Assembly: GCA_002070945.1 (NCBI GenBank) | Contig: MWEG01000123.1 | Coordinates: 1-64,000 of the forward strand | Source: Lentisphaerae bacterium ADurb.Bin082 | GTDB taxonomy: Bacteria > Verrucomicrobiota > Lentisphaeria > Oligosphaerales > Oligosphaeraceae | Direction: 5' to 3' | DNA: 64,000 bases | Part shown: piece after piece, positions 8,730 through 17,460 of the stretch | Layout: each line of letters starts with the position of its first letter | How positions within the stretch are numbered: position 1 is the first letter of the stretch | The notes under the pieces: generated by a model | What the model was told of the DNA's origin: nothing | Seen by the model: the letters and a program-made list of their open reading frames with translations, nothing else | The model's database searches: none | Made by a program: the position numbers and the translations under genes

Positions 8730-9199
8730 GCGACAGCAGTTGGCAAAAACATCTGGAAAACATTTGGCGGACGCACGGGATGTGTATTCTGCGTGAGCCG
8801 TGCTATGCTTTTTGGCGCTATCTGCTGACCGGCGCGTGGAATACACTTTTTGGCATTGGAATATATACGCTTCTTTATGGCCTCTTGGGTGACCGGGTTC
8901 ATTATCTGATTCTTGGCATCCCAGCCAACATCCTGTCCATCACCAATGCGTTTCTTTGCTATAAGTTTTTTGTCTTCAAGACGAAAGGCAATGTCCTCCG
9001 GGAATATCTGAAATGCTATGTGGTCTACGGCGCAGGGTCTCTGACCGGGATGGTTCTGCTGGCGCTCTTGGTTCAGGGGTTGGGCATGCATCCGGTCGCG
9101 GCCAACATTCTCGGAACCGTCATTGTTATTGCATTCAGTTATTTCGGGCACAAGTACTTCTCCTTCAGGAGCGGAAGGAAGTCTGGACATGCCTCTTGA
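8726..9199 (+). CDS. GtrA-family membrane protein
   Basis: The 157-residue protein has four hydrophobic segments and GtrA-like features: YLLTGAWNTLFG, NAFLCYKFFVFK, and ANILGTVIVIAFSYFGHKYFSF at the end. GtrA proteins are thought to help translocate undecaprenyl-phosphate-linked sugars so that they can be added to a glycan outside the inner membrane. It follows the GtrB-like gene directly, with a 4-base overlap, and itself overlaps the start of the epimerase gene by 11 bases. Confidence 0.9.
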   Translation: MSDSSWQKHLENIWRTHGMCILREPCYAFWRYLLTGAWNTLFGIGIYTLLYGLLGDRVHYLILGIPANILSITNAFLCYKFFVFKTKGNVLREYLKCYVVYGAGSLTGMVLLALLVQGLGMHPVAANILGTVIVIAFSYFGHKYFSFRSGRKSGHAS

Positions 9200-10118
9200 G
9201 TCTTTGCGCCACAAACGCATCTTTCTGACTGGCGGTACCGGTTTTTTCGGCAAGAGCATTCTTGACCAATGCCGCCGGGGCGTTCTCGCCGACAACACGA
9301 TTACGGTCTTATCGCGCGAACCAGAGGCTTTTCGGCAGGCATGCCCTTCACTGGCCGGTCTGCCCAATGTCCGCCTAGTTGCGGGAGACGTGCGCACTTT
9401 TGCCTTGCCTCAAGCCCGCTTTGATTTGATCATCCACGCCGCGACCCCGATTCAAAACCCGCCACCGGAGGGACAGCGCGATATTATTTTGCGGGGAACG
9501 GAACAGGTGTTGCGATTCGCCCGGCAGTGCGGCGCGGAAAAGATTCTGTTCACCAGTTCCGGCGAAGTGTATGGGCCGCAACCTCCCGGAGTCGACAAAA
9601 TCCCGGAAACGTGCCCCTGCCACCCCGTCACGGAGTACGGCATTGCCAAATACACAGCCGAGCAAATGCTGGTCGCCTCGGACATTCACGCCGTGATCGC
9701 CCGCTGTTTCGCCTTCACCGGACCATATCTCAACCGCCATCTTCACTTCGCTATCGGCAATTTCATCCGGGATTGCCTGGCGGGAACCGACATTATCATC
9801 CGCGGCGACGGAACTCCTTACCGTTCCTATCTTTACGCTGACGACCTAGTGGACTGGCTGCTTGCGCTCCTCGACCGGGGCGAAAGCGCCCGTCCCTACA
9901 ATGTCGGTTCCGAGGCGGCTCTGACGATTCTGGAACTGGCGCACCAGGTGCGGTCGGCTCTTGGGACTGCCAACGGCATTCAAGTTCTCGGGGCTCCCGA
10001 TCCGGCCAAGGCGCCGTCACGCTATGTTCCGCTCACGGAGCGCATTCGCCGCGAACTCGGGGTGGCTGAAACGATTGCGTTGCCGGAAGCAATCCGGCGT
10101 TCGGCCGAAAACCGCTGA
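9189..10118 (+). CDS. NAD-dependent sugar epimerase/dehydratase (extended SDR)
   Basis: The 309-residue protein has an N-terminal nucleotide-binding motif TGGTGFFG, the catalytic YGIAK (YXXXK) near residue 158, and a C-terminal sugar-binding region with YRSYLYADDLVDWL. It belongs with nucleotide-sugar 4-epimerases, 4,6-dehydratases and UDP-glucuronate decarboxylases; the precise reaction cannot be set. The start at 9189 is preferred because GGAAGG lies just upstream, although the frame stays open to 9123. It closes the glycan operon. Its stop lies inside a short period-10 repeat. Confidence 0.85.
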   Translation: MPLESLRHKRIFLTGGTGFFGKSILDQCRRGVLADNTITVLSREPEAFRQACPSLAGLPNVRLVAGDVRTFALPQARFDLIIHAATPIQNPPPEGQRDIILRGTEQVLRFARQCGAEKILFTSSGEVYGPQPPGVDKIPETCPCHPVTEYGIAKYTAEQMLVASDIHAVIARCFAFTGPYLNRHLHFAIGNFIRDCLAGTDIIIRGDGTPYRSYLYADDLVDWLLALLDRGESARPYNVGSEAALTILELAHQVRSALGTANGIQVLGAPDPAKAPSRYVPLTERIRRELGVAETIALPEAIRRSAENR

Positions 10119-10134
10119 TGAACACTGATGAACA
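10115..10134. repeat. Period-10 direct repeat at gene end
   Basis: Two perfect copies of CTGATGAACA span 10115-10134, and the first contains the stop codon of the epimerase gene. Similar short intergenic words with periods of 9-10 occur at 28596-28622 and 40753-40772. Confidence 0.8.
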
Positions 10135-10153
10135 CGAAAATTTTGTCTTAGGG

Positions 10154-12499
10154 TTATTGCTTCAGGGGTGGGTCATTGGGATTGACCTTGATGAGGATGA
10201 CGCGGTCGACGCGCACCTCGTCCGGCAGCTGGGAACCCGCCACGTAGGACGGGCCTTGCAGTTTGGCGGACATGTAGACGTCGTAGAGCTGCTTGTGCTC
10301 CTGGTTCTGCATGGCCTTGCGGAATGTGAAGTTCATGGTCCATGACCAGTGCGTCCACAGGCGCGTCCGCTCAGAATAGACGCGCGTCCTGCCGGCATAA
10401 TACCAGTGGTATTTCTCGTCCTGTGGTGTGTTTTCTTTTGCCAGGTTGGCGGTCGAGATGTACTTCCTGAATTTCCAGTCATAGATGCCGTAGGTGAACG
10501 GCTTGGCATGATAGTCGGGCTTGCCTTCGCTGCCTTTGGATTTGGCCTTGCCGCGAAAGGCGTCTGGGTCATCGACGGGGAAGCCGCCGTCCAGTTCGCT
10601 GGCGTCAAGTTCGACGAGGTCGTGCCCAGCAAAGTCCAGGCCATCCATCGGCATAGCCTTGATATTGGCGCTTTTTTCCGGGAAGTCCATGTTGTCGCAG
10701 AGGAATTCCAGGGCTGGTTCGCGGTCGCGTTCCCAGGTTGCCGGAAAGTACTTGCGGCCAAAGCGGTCAGCGTTTTCCGCGATGCGTTGCTGGATGGCTT
10801 TCTTATCCAGGCCAAGTGGGTTATTGTGGGTTTTCCAGAGGTGCAAGTAGGCGTGATCGACGACCAGCCGTTCCTGTCTGATGTTATTGATAATTGCCTG
10901 GTTGCCGATTTCCGCTTTTTCCGCCTGGTCAAGCAGGCCGTAGAGGGTGGTGAAGAAGGCCGCATCCAGGAACGGGCGTTTTTCCGGCTTGACTGAACCG
11001 AGCGGCACGTCCATTTCCGCCATGCGCTTTTCGATGTAGGTCTTGAACTCCTGCATGAAGGGCGCGGCCTTGCCGTAGAACAGGGTCATGTACTCGGCGA
11101 TCAGCTGGTCAGGATCAAGGTCAGGGTCATTCATCATTTTAGCGCCGAGATAGTAACGCAGGTCAAAGAAGGTCAGGGGGACAGTCACGCCGAGTTCCAT
11201 TTCAACGAAGAAGTGCTTGGCGTTGATGTCGCGGTAGCGGCGCACTAAGCCGGGAATGGCGGAGACGTTGTGCATGGGAGTCTGGAACCCGCAGTTGAAC
11301 AGTTTCCAGTAGTCCCAGATTGCGATGTGATCGGCGCAGTTCTGCCAGGCGGTCATGGCGTCGTCGTATGGCTTGTTATTGGGGTGCGAGAGCGGGAACA
11401 TGGCATCGCGCTTGACTTTGCCTGAGCCGCTGAATTCGTGGTCCATGTAGGCCAGGCGCACGATGACGTTGCCCTTGGGCTTCAAGCTGCTGGTGGGTGG
11501 AGTCGTGGAGTCATGGTAGGCGAACATCATCAGGTAGATGTCGGGATAGTCGCCGCTGACGCGCTCCCAGAGCTTGTTCATAAAGTCGATGACCAGCCCG
11601 GAAACGTCATGCTGCTTGACTTTCGCCTGACATTCTGGACAGAAGCATTCGACAGCGCAGTCATTCTGATCGACGACGTAGAAGACCGGCCAGGGAGCGC
11701 CAGTTTCGGCGCAGCGGGCGCGGTCTTGTTTGACATAGTCCTTCACCTTGGCGGCAAAGCGTTCCAGGACTTCAGGCTGGGAGAAGCAGATAGAGCCTTT
11801 ATAGGGCGTGCTGATGACTTGCCGGTCGCCATCTTTGTTCATCCAGGAGATTTCCTTGGGGAAATCGGCAGAGTAGATGTGCATGGAATGGACGCCGCGG
11901 GGGGAGCCATAGTTTTCGTTGAACCCAAGTCGGGGCAGGTGGCCGCCGCTGTTCTGGCGGATTTTGCGGCGGTACTGGCCTGGGATGTAGGCGTGTCCAG
12001 GGTAGATGTCGCGGTAGATGAAAGGCGGGGCGTAGCGGATGTCGAGATTGGCGGGGACAGCGATAGCATTCCGGCTGGGAATGTGCTCGAAGTCAAGGCT
12101 CAAGAAACGCACCCCGGCGAAACGCTCCAGAAATTCATACGTCCCAAAAAGAACGCCGCGTGGGCGGCCGCCGGTGATGATGACGTTTTTGCCGACGGCC
12201 TTGAGGTGATATTCCTCTTTGCCGTAATCGCTGGCGCAGTTGGCTGTGGCCAGGGCGGTCTGGCCCAGGTGAATGGCTGGGGCGCCGTCGTGGTTGGCCT
12301 CGGAGACGATGGTGAACGCCTTGCTGGTGACTTTGTCCAGATAGGCTTTCAGCTCAGTAGCGGCGAATTCTTCGGCTGGAATCGGCTGGGCCGCAGTCAC
12401 GATGCGGTAGGCGTCGTTGATAAGCAGCTCCGGGGCGTTCTGAGCAGCGGCTGTGAACAGCAGGGAGGTCATGGTCGCGCACAACAGGATTTTTTTCAT
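10154..12499 (-). CDS. Secreted DUF4838-domain protein
   Basis: The 781-residue protein begins with a signal peptide (MKKILLCATMTSLLFTAAA). Residues 25-150 look like the alpha/beta N-terminal domain common to GH67 and GH20 glycosidases (FAATELKAYLDKV, TGGRPRGVLFGTYEFLE), followed by the DUF4838 region with VVDQNDCAVECFCPECQ near 270, where paired cysteines follow the Q-x-D. The last ~170 residues are predicted all-beta. DUF4838 proteins are abundant in Lentisphaerae and Planctomycetes and are thought to act on polysaccharides, but no activity is established. A second member begins at 61820. AGAGG upstream of 12499 is the ribosome binding site. It is convergent with the glycan operon. Confidence 0.85.
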   Translation of the reverse strand: MKKILLCATMTSLLFTAAAQNAPELLINDAYRIVTAAQPIPAEEFAATELKAYLDKVTSKAFTIVSEANHDGAPAIHLGQTALATANCASDYGKEEYHLKAVGKNVIITGGRPRGVLFGTYEFLERFAGVRFLSLDFEHIPSRNAIAVPANLDIRYAPPFIYRDIYPGHAYIPGQYRRKIRQNSGGHLPRLGFNENYGSPRGVHSMHIYSADFPKEISWMNKDGDRQVISTPYKGSICFSQPEVLERFAAKVKDYVKQDRARCAETGAPWPVFYVVDQNDCAVECFCPECQAKVKQHDVSGLVIDFMNKLWERVSGDYPDIYLMMFAYHDSTTPPTSSLKPKGNVIVRLAYMDHEFSGSGKVKRDAMFPLSHPNNKPYDDAMTAWQNCADHIAIWDYWKLFNCGFQTPMHNVSAIPGLVRRYRDINAKHFFVEMELGVTVPLTFFDLRYYLGAKMMNDPDLDPDQLIAEYMTLFYGKAAPFMQEFKTYIEKRMAEMDVPLGSVKPEKRPFLDAAFFTTLYGLLDQAEKAEIGNQAIINNIRQERLVVDHAYLHLWKTHNNPLGLDKKAIQQRIAENADRFGRKYFPATWERDREPALEFLCDNMDFPEKSANIKAMPMDGLDFAGHDLVELDASELDGGFPVDDPDAFRGKAKSKGSEGKPDYHAKPFTYGIYDWKFRKYISTANLAKENTPQDEKYHWYYAGRTRVYSERTRLWTHWSWTMNFTFRKAMQNQEHKQLYDVYMSAKLQGPSYVAGSQLPDEVRVDRVILIKVNPNDPPLKQ

Positions 12500-12988
12500 G
12501 GCTTGCCTCTGGGTTGATGATTATAGTGAAAAACAGCTGGCGGTCGGCTACTTGTGATCAGTGGAAAACTATACACCCGCAGACTGCGGAAAACAAGGCA
12601 GGGGAGGAACAGTTGTCGCTGGGTTTTGGGTCAACATGACTTGTCGCGGCCTGAAAATATCAAGCTAGGTCGTCAATTTGCGGCAGGCGCGATGGGCAAA
12701 ATTTCGTTGGTATATTATAGTATAGGCTGTGTGCATTCGAATTTGGCTGCGGTTGGCGCCGTGGTTGAAGGAGACCGCAAAGGATGAGGCGTGCAGGCTT
12801 TTCTGGCGCCGAATCTTTTTTATACATATCCGGACTGAGGCTGAAGAGGCGCATGGGCGGCTCTGAGGTTGAAGACGACGGGAATGAACTGGCTGCGGCG
12901 GCGTGGGCTGTCATAGCCTGCCATTTGTCTGCGTCCTTTCCGGAGGGCGCTTTTTTTTTGTCCCAAAACAGCATTGGCGAGGTGGAGC
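12500..12988. other. Divergent intergenic region and hydrogenase-regulator leader
   Basis: No convincing gene is seen. The left part should hold the promoter of the DUF4838 gene on the - strand. An AT-rich island at 12711-12724 (TATATTATAGTATA) in otherwise GC-rich DNA is a candidate -10 region for rightward transcription. From there a leader of about 230 bases runs to a terminator-like hairpin at 12931-12950. It contains a GCGGTT/GACCGC pairing around 12747-12776. I do not recognise a known riboswitch class in it. Confidence 0.5.
12931..12959 (+). terminator. Terminator-like hairpin ahead of the hydrogenase regulator
   Basis: GCGTCCT (12931-12937) pairs with AGGGCGC (12944-12950), seven pairs with one G-U and a six-base loop, followed directly by nine T residues (12951-12959). 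It lies only 29 bases before the regulator start at 12989 and has no gene upstream on this strand, so it may end a small RNA or act as an attenuator for the maturation operon. Confidence 0.65.
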
Positions 12989-13255
12989 ATGGCCACACGG
13001 GTCGCGTTGATTGGCATTGTCGTGGAGAATCTTGAGTCAGTGGAAAAGCTGAACGCTATTCTGCATCAGTATGGCGAGTACATCATCGGGCGGATGGGCA
13101 TTCCCTACCGGGAGCGGCGCATGTCGATTATCAGCGTTGCGGTTGACGCTCCGGAAGATGTGATCAGCGCCATGGCCGGTCGGCTTGGCATGCTTCCTGG
13201 CGTGAGCGCTAAGATTATCTACGCTAAGAAGGACTCTCCGCCGACTATGGCGTGA
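12989..13255 (+). CDS. TM1266-type putative iron-only hydrogenase system regulator
   Basis: The 88-residue protein matches the small TM1266 family: ATRVALIGIVVEN at the start, LNAILHQYGEYIIGRMGIPYRER in the middle and a beta-strand-rich end. Members have an ACT/NikR-C-like fold and are found next to [FeFe]-hydrogenase maturation genes; their ligand and mechanism are not established. The ATG at 12989 is preferred over a TTG at 12974, with GCGAGG at 12977-12982 as a modest ribosome binding site. It is followed by hydE within 17 bases, so it belongs to the same transcript. Confidence 0.85.
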   Translation: MATRVALIGIVVENLESVEKLNAILHQYGEYIIGRMGIPYRERRMSIISVAVDAPEDVISAMAGRLGMLPGVSAKIIYAKKDSPPTMA

Positions 13256-13272
13256 ATCTGGGAGGCGAAGTC

Positions 13273-14346
13273 ATGTCGCTGCAATTGTTGGATAAGCTCG
13301 CTGAGGGCGGCGGTCTCAGTCACGCCGAATACGTCGAGCTGCTGCAAGCGCGTTCCCCGGCGTTGGCCGAGGAGCTGTTTGCGCGGGCTCGGCGCGTCCG
13401 CGACCGCATCTACGGGCCGCAGGTGTTCTTGCGCGGCCTGGTGGAGTTGAGCAGCTATTGCCGCAACGACTGCTACTACTGCGGTCTCCGTCGCAGCAAC
13501 CGCAATGCGGAACGGTACCGTCTGACGCCAGAGCAGATTCTGGCCAGCTGCGAAGTCGGCTATCGACTCGGCTTTCGCACCTTTGTCCTCCAGGGCGGCG
13601 AGGACGAGTATTTCACGGACGAACGCATCGTTGCCCTGGTGCGCAGCGTCAAGGCGAGCTGTCCTGGCAGCGCTGTCACCTTGTCGCTCGGCGAAAAGTC
13701 GTATGAGAGCTACCGGCGGCTGCGTGAGGCCGGCGCAGAACGCTATTTGCTGCGCCATGAAACCGCTGATCCGGAGCACTACCGGAAGCTGCATCCGGAA
13801 AGTCTCACCTTGGAGAATCGTTTGCGCTGCCTGCGCGATTTGCGTTCGCTTGGCTATCAGACCGGGGCTGGCTTCATCGTCGGGTCTCCAGGGCAGACGC
13901 TGGATTGCCTGGCTAAGGACTTGGCTTTTCTGGCTAATTTCAAGCCGGAGATGATCGGCATCGGGCCGTTCATGCCGCATCATGACACGCCGTTTGCACA
14001 GGCGCCTGCCGGCGACTTGGATTTGACGCTGTTTCTGCTGGGCGTTCTGCGCCTGCTGCTGCCGACCGTGCTGCTGCCAGCGACGACCGCGTTGGGCAGC
14101 ATTCACCCGCGCGGCCGCGAGCTGGGCGTGCTGGCCGGTGCCAATGTCATTATGCCGAATTTGTCGCCGCCTGATGTGCGCAGCAAATATTCGATTTATG
14201 ACAACAAGCTCAGCAGCGGTGCCGAAGCTGCCGAGGGACTGGAAGACCTGCGCCGACGACTGGCCGAAATCAACTGCCGAATCGCGCCCGGACGCGGCGA
14301 CCACCCTAACTTCGCACAACAGGACGAAACAACAGCAAAATTATGA
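13273..14346 (+). CDS. hydE: [FeFe]-hydrogenase H-cluster radical SAM maturase HydE
   Basis: The 357-residue enzyme helps build the azadithiolate-bridged diiron subcluster of [FeFe]-hydrogenase. The radical SAM motif CRNDCYYC (CX3CX2C) lies near residue 63 in the family context LVELSSYCRNDCYYCGLRR. LQGGEDEYF, LSLGEKSYE, LRHETAD and IGPFMPHHDTPF are all HydE-like. The length fits the family (about 350). The start at 13273 has GGGAGG at 13260-13265; an upstream GTG at 13252 would overlap the regulator and lacks a better site. It lies between the regulator and hydG. Confidence 0.95.
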   Translation: MSLQLLDKLAEGGGLSHAEYVELLQARSPALAEELFARARRVRDRIYGPQVFLRGLVELSSYCRNDCYYCGLRRSNRNAERYRLTPEQILASCEVGYRLGFRTFVLQGGEDEYFTDERIVALVRSVKASCPGSAVTLSLGEKSYESYRRLREAGAERYLLRHETADPEHYRKLHPESLTLENRLRCLRDLRSLGYQTGAGFIVGSPGQTLDCLAKDLAFLANFKPEMIGIGPFMPHHDTPFAQAPAGDLDLTLFLLGVLRLLLPTVLLPATTALGSIHPRGRELGVLAGANVIMPNLSPPDVRSKYSIYDNKLSSGAEAAEGLEDLRRRLAEINCRIAPGRGDHPNFAQQDETTAKL

Positions 14347-14441
14347 CCGCCTTCGCAAAAAAGATGTGATTTTTTTTCTTCTCATAGCAAGTTTAACTCA
14401 CTATGCCGACTACCGTCGGCACCAACGAAATGGAGCGCAAC

Positions 14442-15860
14442 ATGTACGATGTAAAATCACCACGGGCCGAGGATTTTATCAATCATGACGAAGTCCTGGA
14501 AACACTGGCCTACGCCGAGAGCAACAAGCATAACGCTGAATTGATTGACGCCATCATCGCCAGGGCCAAGCTGGGCAAGGGGCTGAGCCATCGCGAAGCA
14601 GCAGTGCTTCTCGACTGTGACATTGACGAGAAGAACCAGGAAATCTACCGCCTGGCCGAGCAGCTCAAGAAGGACATCTACGGCAACCGCATCGTCATGT
14701 TTGCGCCGCTGTACCTGTCCAACTACTGCATTAATGGCTGCCTGTACTGCCCGTATCACCGGCAGAACAAGCACATCCCGCGCAAGAAACTGAGCCAGGA
14801 GGAAATCCGGCGGGAGGTCATCGCTCTGCAAGACATGGGGCACAAGCGCCTGGCCCTGGAGGCTGGCGAGCATCCAGTGGAAAACCCGATTGAGTACATC
14901 CTGGAGAGCATCAAGACCATCTACGGCATCAAGCACAAGAACGGCGCTATCCGGCGCGTCAATGTCAATATCGCGGCGACGACGGTGGAGAACTACCGGA
15001 AACTGAAGGACGCCGGCATTGGGACGTACATTCTGTTCCAGGAAACATACCACAAGGAGAGCTACGAACACCTGCACCCGAGCGGCCCGAAGCATGATTA
15101 CGCATATCACACCGAGGCGATGGACCGCGCCATGCAGGGTGGCATTGATGACGTCGGCTTTGGTGTCCTGTTCGGCCTGGAGCATTTTCGCTATGAATTC
15201 ACGGCTCTGCTTATGCATGCCGAGCATCTGGAGGTTGTTTACGGGGTTGGACCGCATACGATCAGCGTGCCCAGGGTTAAGCCGGCTGAGGATATTGACC
15301 CTGATTCGTTTGACAATGGCATCAGCGACGATACCTTTGCCAAGCTGGTGGCGTGCATCCGCGTTGCTGTACCCTACACGGGCATGATCATCTCCACGCG
15401 GGAAAGTCAGCAGGTTCGCGAACGCGCGCTGCATTTGGGCGTCTCGCAGATTAGCGGCGCTTCGCGGACGAGCGTCGGCGGCTATTGCGAACCCGAACCC
15501 GAGGAATCGCGCACCGACCAGTTTGAGGTCAGCGACCGCCGTACCCTGGACGAGGTCGCACACTGGCTCATGGGCATGGGCTACATCCCCAGCTTCTGCA
15601 CGGCCTGCTACCGCGAAGGCCGCACCGGCGACCGCTTTATGAGCCTGTGCAAAAGCGGCCAAATCCAGAATTGCTGCCACCCCAATGCCCTGATGACTTT
15701 GAAGGAATACCTTATGGACTACGCATCCGAACCCACGCGCCAGCGCGGCGAGGAACTCATCCGACAAGAGGTGGAAAATATCCCGAATCCCAAAGTCAAG
15801 GAAATCACGCTGCGCAATTTGGCCGCCATCCAAAATGGCCAGCGCGATTTCCATTTCTGA
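14442..15860 (+). CDS. hydG: [FeFe]-hydrogenase H-cluster radical SAM maturase HydG
   Basis: The 472-residue enzyme cleaves tyrosine to supply CO and cyanide ligands for the H-cluster. The radical SAM motif CINGCLYC lies near residue 95. The C-terminal cluster motif is complete: CTAC followed by 22 residues and a cysteine (CX2CX22C), which binds the auxiliary iron-sulfur cluster that carries the ligands. Length is typical. GGAG at 14432-14435 supports the start at 14442; earlier ATGs at 14403 and 14430 stay in frame but are less well placed. A small inverted repeat (GCCGAC/GTCGGC, 14405-14420) lies just upstream. Transcription probably ends at the hairpin near 15897-15931. Confidence 0.95.
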   Translation: MYDVKSPRAEDFINHDEVLETLAYAESNKHNAELIDAIIARAKLGKGLSHREAAVLLDCDIDEKNQEIYRLAEQLKKDIYGNRIVMFAPLYLSNYCINGCLYCPYHRQNKHIPRKKLSQEEIRREVIALQDMGHKRLALEAGEHPVENPIEYILESIKTIYGIKHKNGAIRRVNVNIAATTVENYRKLKDAGIGTYILFQETYHKESYEHLHPSGPKHDYAYHTEAMDRAMQGGIDDVGFGVLFGLEHFRYEFTALLMHAEHLEVVYGVGPHTISVPRVKPAEDIDPDSFDNGISDDTFAKLVACIRVAVPYTGMIISTRESQQVRERALHLGVSQISGASRTSVGGYCEPEPEESRTDQFEVSDRRTLDEVAHWLMGMGYIPSFCTACYREGRTGDRFMSLCKSGQIQNCCHPNALMTLKEYLMDYASEPTRQRGEELIRQEVENIPNPKVKEITLRNLAAIQNGQRDFHF

Positions 15861-15896
15861 TGACTAGCGCACATATTTGGCTGGAGGTTATATTAG

Positions 15897-15931
15897 GGGC
15901 GGTTTACATACAGCCACTATGTTAATCGCCC
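15897..15931 (+). terminator. Hairpin after hydG
   Basis: GGGCG (15897-15901) pairs with CGCCC (15927-15931), and an inner ACAT/ATGT pairing extends the stem with two mismatches. It is followed by TTTCT. It lies 36 bases past the hydG stop and likely ends or reduces transcription before the lipoprotein gene. Confidence 0.5.
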
Positions 15932-16001
15932 TTTCTATCATAAGATTTTGCACTTTACTTCTCTTTCTGCTGGTTGCTTTACCATAAAGCGAGGTATGAA
16001 T

Positions 16002-17420
16002 ATGACAAAACAAATATTTCTGCTGCTGATGGTTTTGTCTTCATGTATTGTTGCTGATAATGGTGCAAACGGGAAAGCGATATTTGCAAAATGCCAAGAG
16101 ATTGTACGGGGCAAGAAAGATTCATCTGAAGCGATTAAAAAAATTGAACAATATCTTATTACACAGAATCGTGAAGACTTTTTGGACTTTATTCGGGAAA
16201 CTCAAAACGATCCTGATTATATGGGAGAAGCAGAAAATGCAGTTGTTTCCATGGTGATTTTTGCAAGATATTATTTGCAAGGCCCCGGCAAAGATGAGCC
16301 ATTAGAAAAGACGTTGAAGCAACTCCTTGAACCCTCTCTGCCAAGCACATGGAAATGGGGGTTATTTGATGCTCTCAGGATTGAGCGGCGTGAATTGACA
16401 GAAAATGAAGTAGAAATAGTCGCTGCTATTTTAAGAGAAGCCGCATTGAATAAAAAGGAGCCACTCTGGCTGCGTTCATGCTATCTGGATGACCTCGGAA
16501 ATTTATTCCTATGTAGGCGAGAAATTCTTTTACAGAAATCGCCCGACCTGGAGGTTGCTCTAAAAAGACTTGATAAAGCCGCATTGCCAAAAAGAGACGA
16601 TCCAAGGGTCAGAGAGGCGGAAAAGCTTATTTCCCTTATCTATGACTATAAAAAAACAGTACAGAAAATATTAAAAGAGGAAGAGGCAGACGAGCGAGAA
16701 ACACATAGATTGCAGAGACATCTCTCGGATTTTGAAATTCATCCTGATTTCCGTCTTGATGTGAATGACATTGACCTGCCAGTTTTTTTTCAGGAACAGT
16801 CCCTCAGTGAAGAGAAAAAAAAGACGATTCTGCAAGACTATCGTCAGATACTCACAGGTTTGGAGGCGCAAAAGGCGTATTATTCAATAATTCAGGTCTA
16901 CGGGCAAGGCGACAATGCTATTCGCGCCACAAAAAAACTCAAGTATTCCGCCAGCTATATAAAAATACCTGATGGTTTTGAAGATGAGTTCGGAATTGTC
17001 TTCACATCGAAGAATGGCCAAGAACAAATCCTTATTCCTCAAAAACTCAGCGATGCCTACAAGGACGCGATTCGATTAAAGTTAACCTATCAGGCTTCCT
17101 ACGATGCCTTTCCTGATTTTATCCAGCTCATGAATCATTTAACGGCGGAAAAACTCCCGCCGGTGCGCGACATCCTTTATCTGCATGGAGAAGCGCAAAA
17201 GCTCGCCGATGAAGCAGTTGACAAAACCCCGCAGGACTTCATCGAAGGTTATGGGCGCCACCGATATGCACCCGGCAGTTTATTAGAGCTGACCGAAAAA
17301 GATGGCAGATTGATGGCCAGCATGTATGTGATGGACAAGGGCAGCGGTAAGCGTGTTGGAGAAATGCCCATCATTTATGACGCCGGCCGTTGGAAGATAT
17401 ATGTCACAAAAGGCGAATGA
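16002..17420 (+). CDS. Predicted lipoprotein of unknown function
   Basis: I do not recognise this 472-residue protein. It begins with a short basic end, a hydrophobic stretch and LSSC, which fits a lipobox with the lipidated cysteine at residue 15, so it is probably anchored to a membrane by lipid. The body is largely charged and helical, with lysine- and glutamate-rich segments (for example around residues 225-300). It is markedly more AT-rich than hydG before it and hydF after it. GAGG at 15991-15994 favours the ATG at 16002; an ATG at 15996 is possible. It separates hydG from hydF and is followed by a repeat island, which suggests insertion into an older hyd cluster. Confidence 0.7.
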   Translation: MTKQIFLLLMVLSSCIVADNGANGKAIFAKCQEIVRGKKDSSEAIKKIEQYLITQNREDFLDFIRETQNDPDYMGEAENAVVSMVIFARYYLQGPGKDEPLEKTLKQLLEPSLPSTWKWGLFDALRIERRELTENEVEIVAAILREAALNKKEPLWLRSCYLDDLGNLFLCRREILLQKSPDLEVALKRLDKAALPKRDDPRVREAEKLISLIYDYKKTVQKILKEEEADERETHRLQRHLSDFEIHPDFRLDVNDIDLPVFFQEQSLSEEKKKTILQDYRQILTGLEAQKAYYSIIQVYGQGDNAIRATKKLKYSASYIKIPDGFEDEFGIVFTSKNGQEQILIPQKLSDAYKDAIRLKLTYQASYDAFPDFIQLMNHLTAEKLPPVRDILYLHGEAQKLADEAVDKTPQDFIEGYGRHRYAPGSLLELTEKDGRLMASMYVMDKGSGKRVGEMPIIYDAGRWKIYVTKGE

Positions 17421-17424
17421 AATA

Positions 17425-17445
17425 GGGGCGAGGGGCGAGGGGCGA
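17425..17445. repeat. GGGGCGA heptamer repeat
   Basis: Three perfect head-to-tail copies of GGGGCGA begin four bases after the lipoprotein stop. Single related copies in the other strand sense (TCGCCCC) occur near 28637-28643 and 54431-54440, each within a repeat island. Confidence 0.9.
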
Positions 17446-17460
17446 GAATTAGAGGCAGGC

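Noticed and set aside
11438-12517. + strand open frame (359 codons) opposite the first DUF4838 gene
   Set aside because: Antisense shadow in high-GC coding DNA; no ribosome binding site or family signature.
12720-12950. Known riboswitch in the hydrogenase-regulator leader
   Set aside because: I compared the leader by eye with the conserved cores of common riboswitches (cobalamin, FMN, SAM, glycine, fluoride, molybdenum cofactor types) and saw no convincing match; only the terminator-like hairpin is supported.
12784-13035. Possible small gene of 83 codons with AGGAG upstream
   Set aside because: It runs through the terminator-like hairpin and overlaps the regulator start; the product is not protein-like. 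Leader function is more plausible.
13219-14319. - strand open frame (366 codons) opposite hydE
   Set aside because: Shadow of hydE; glutamine/alanine/arginine-rich composition typical of antisense frames here.
14457-15854. - strand open frame (465 codons) opposite hydG
   Set aside because: hydG carries all family motifs; the antisense product does not resemble a protein family.
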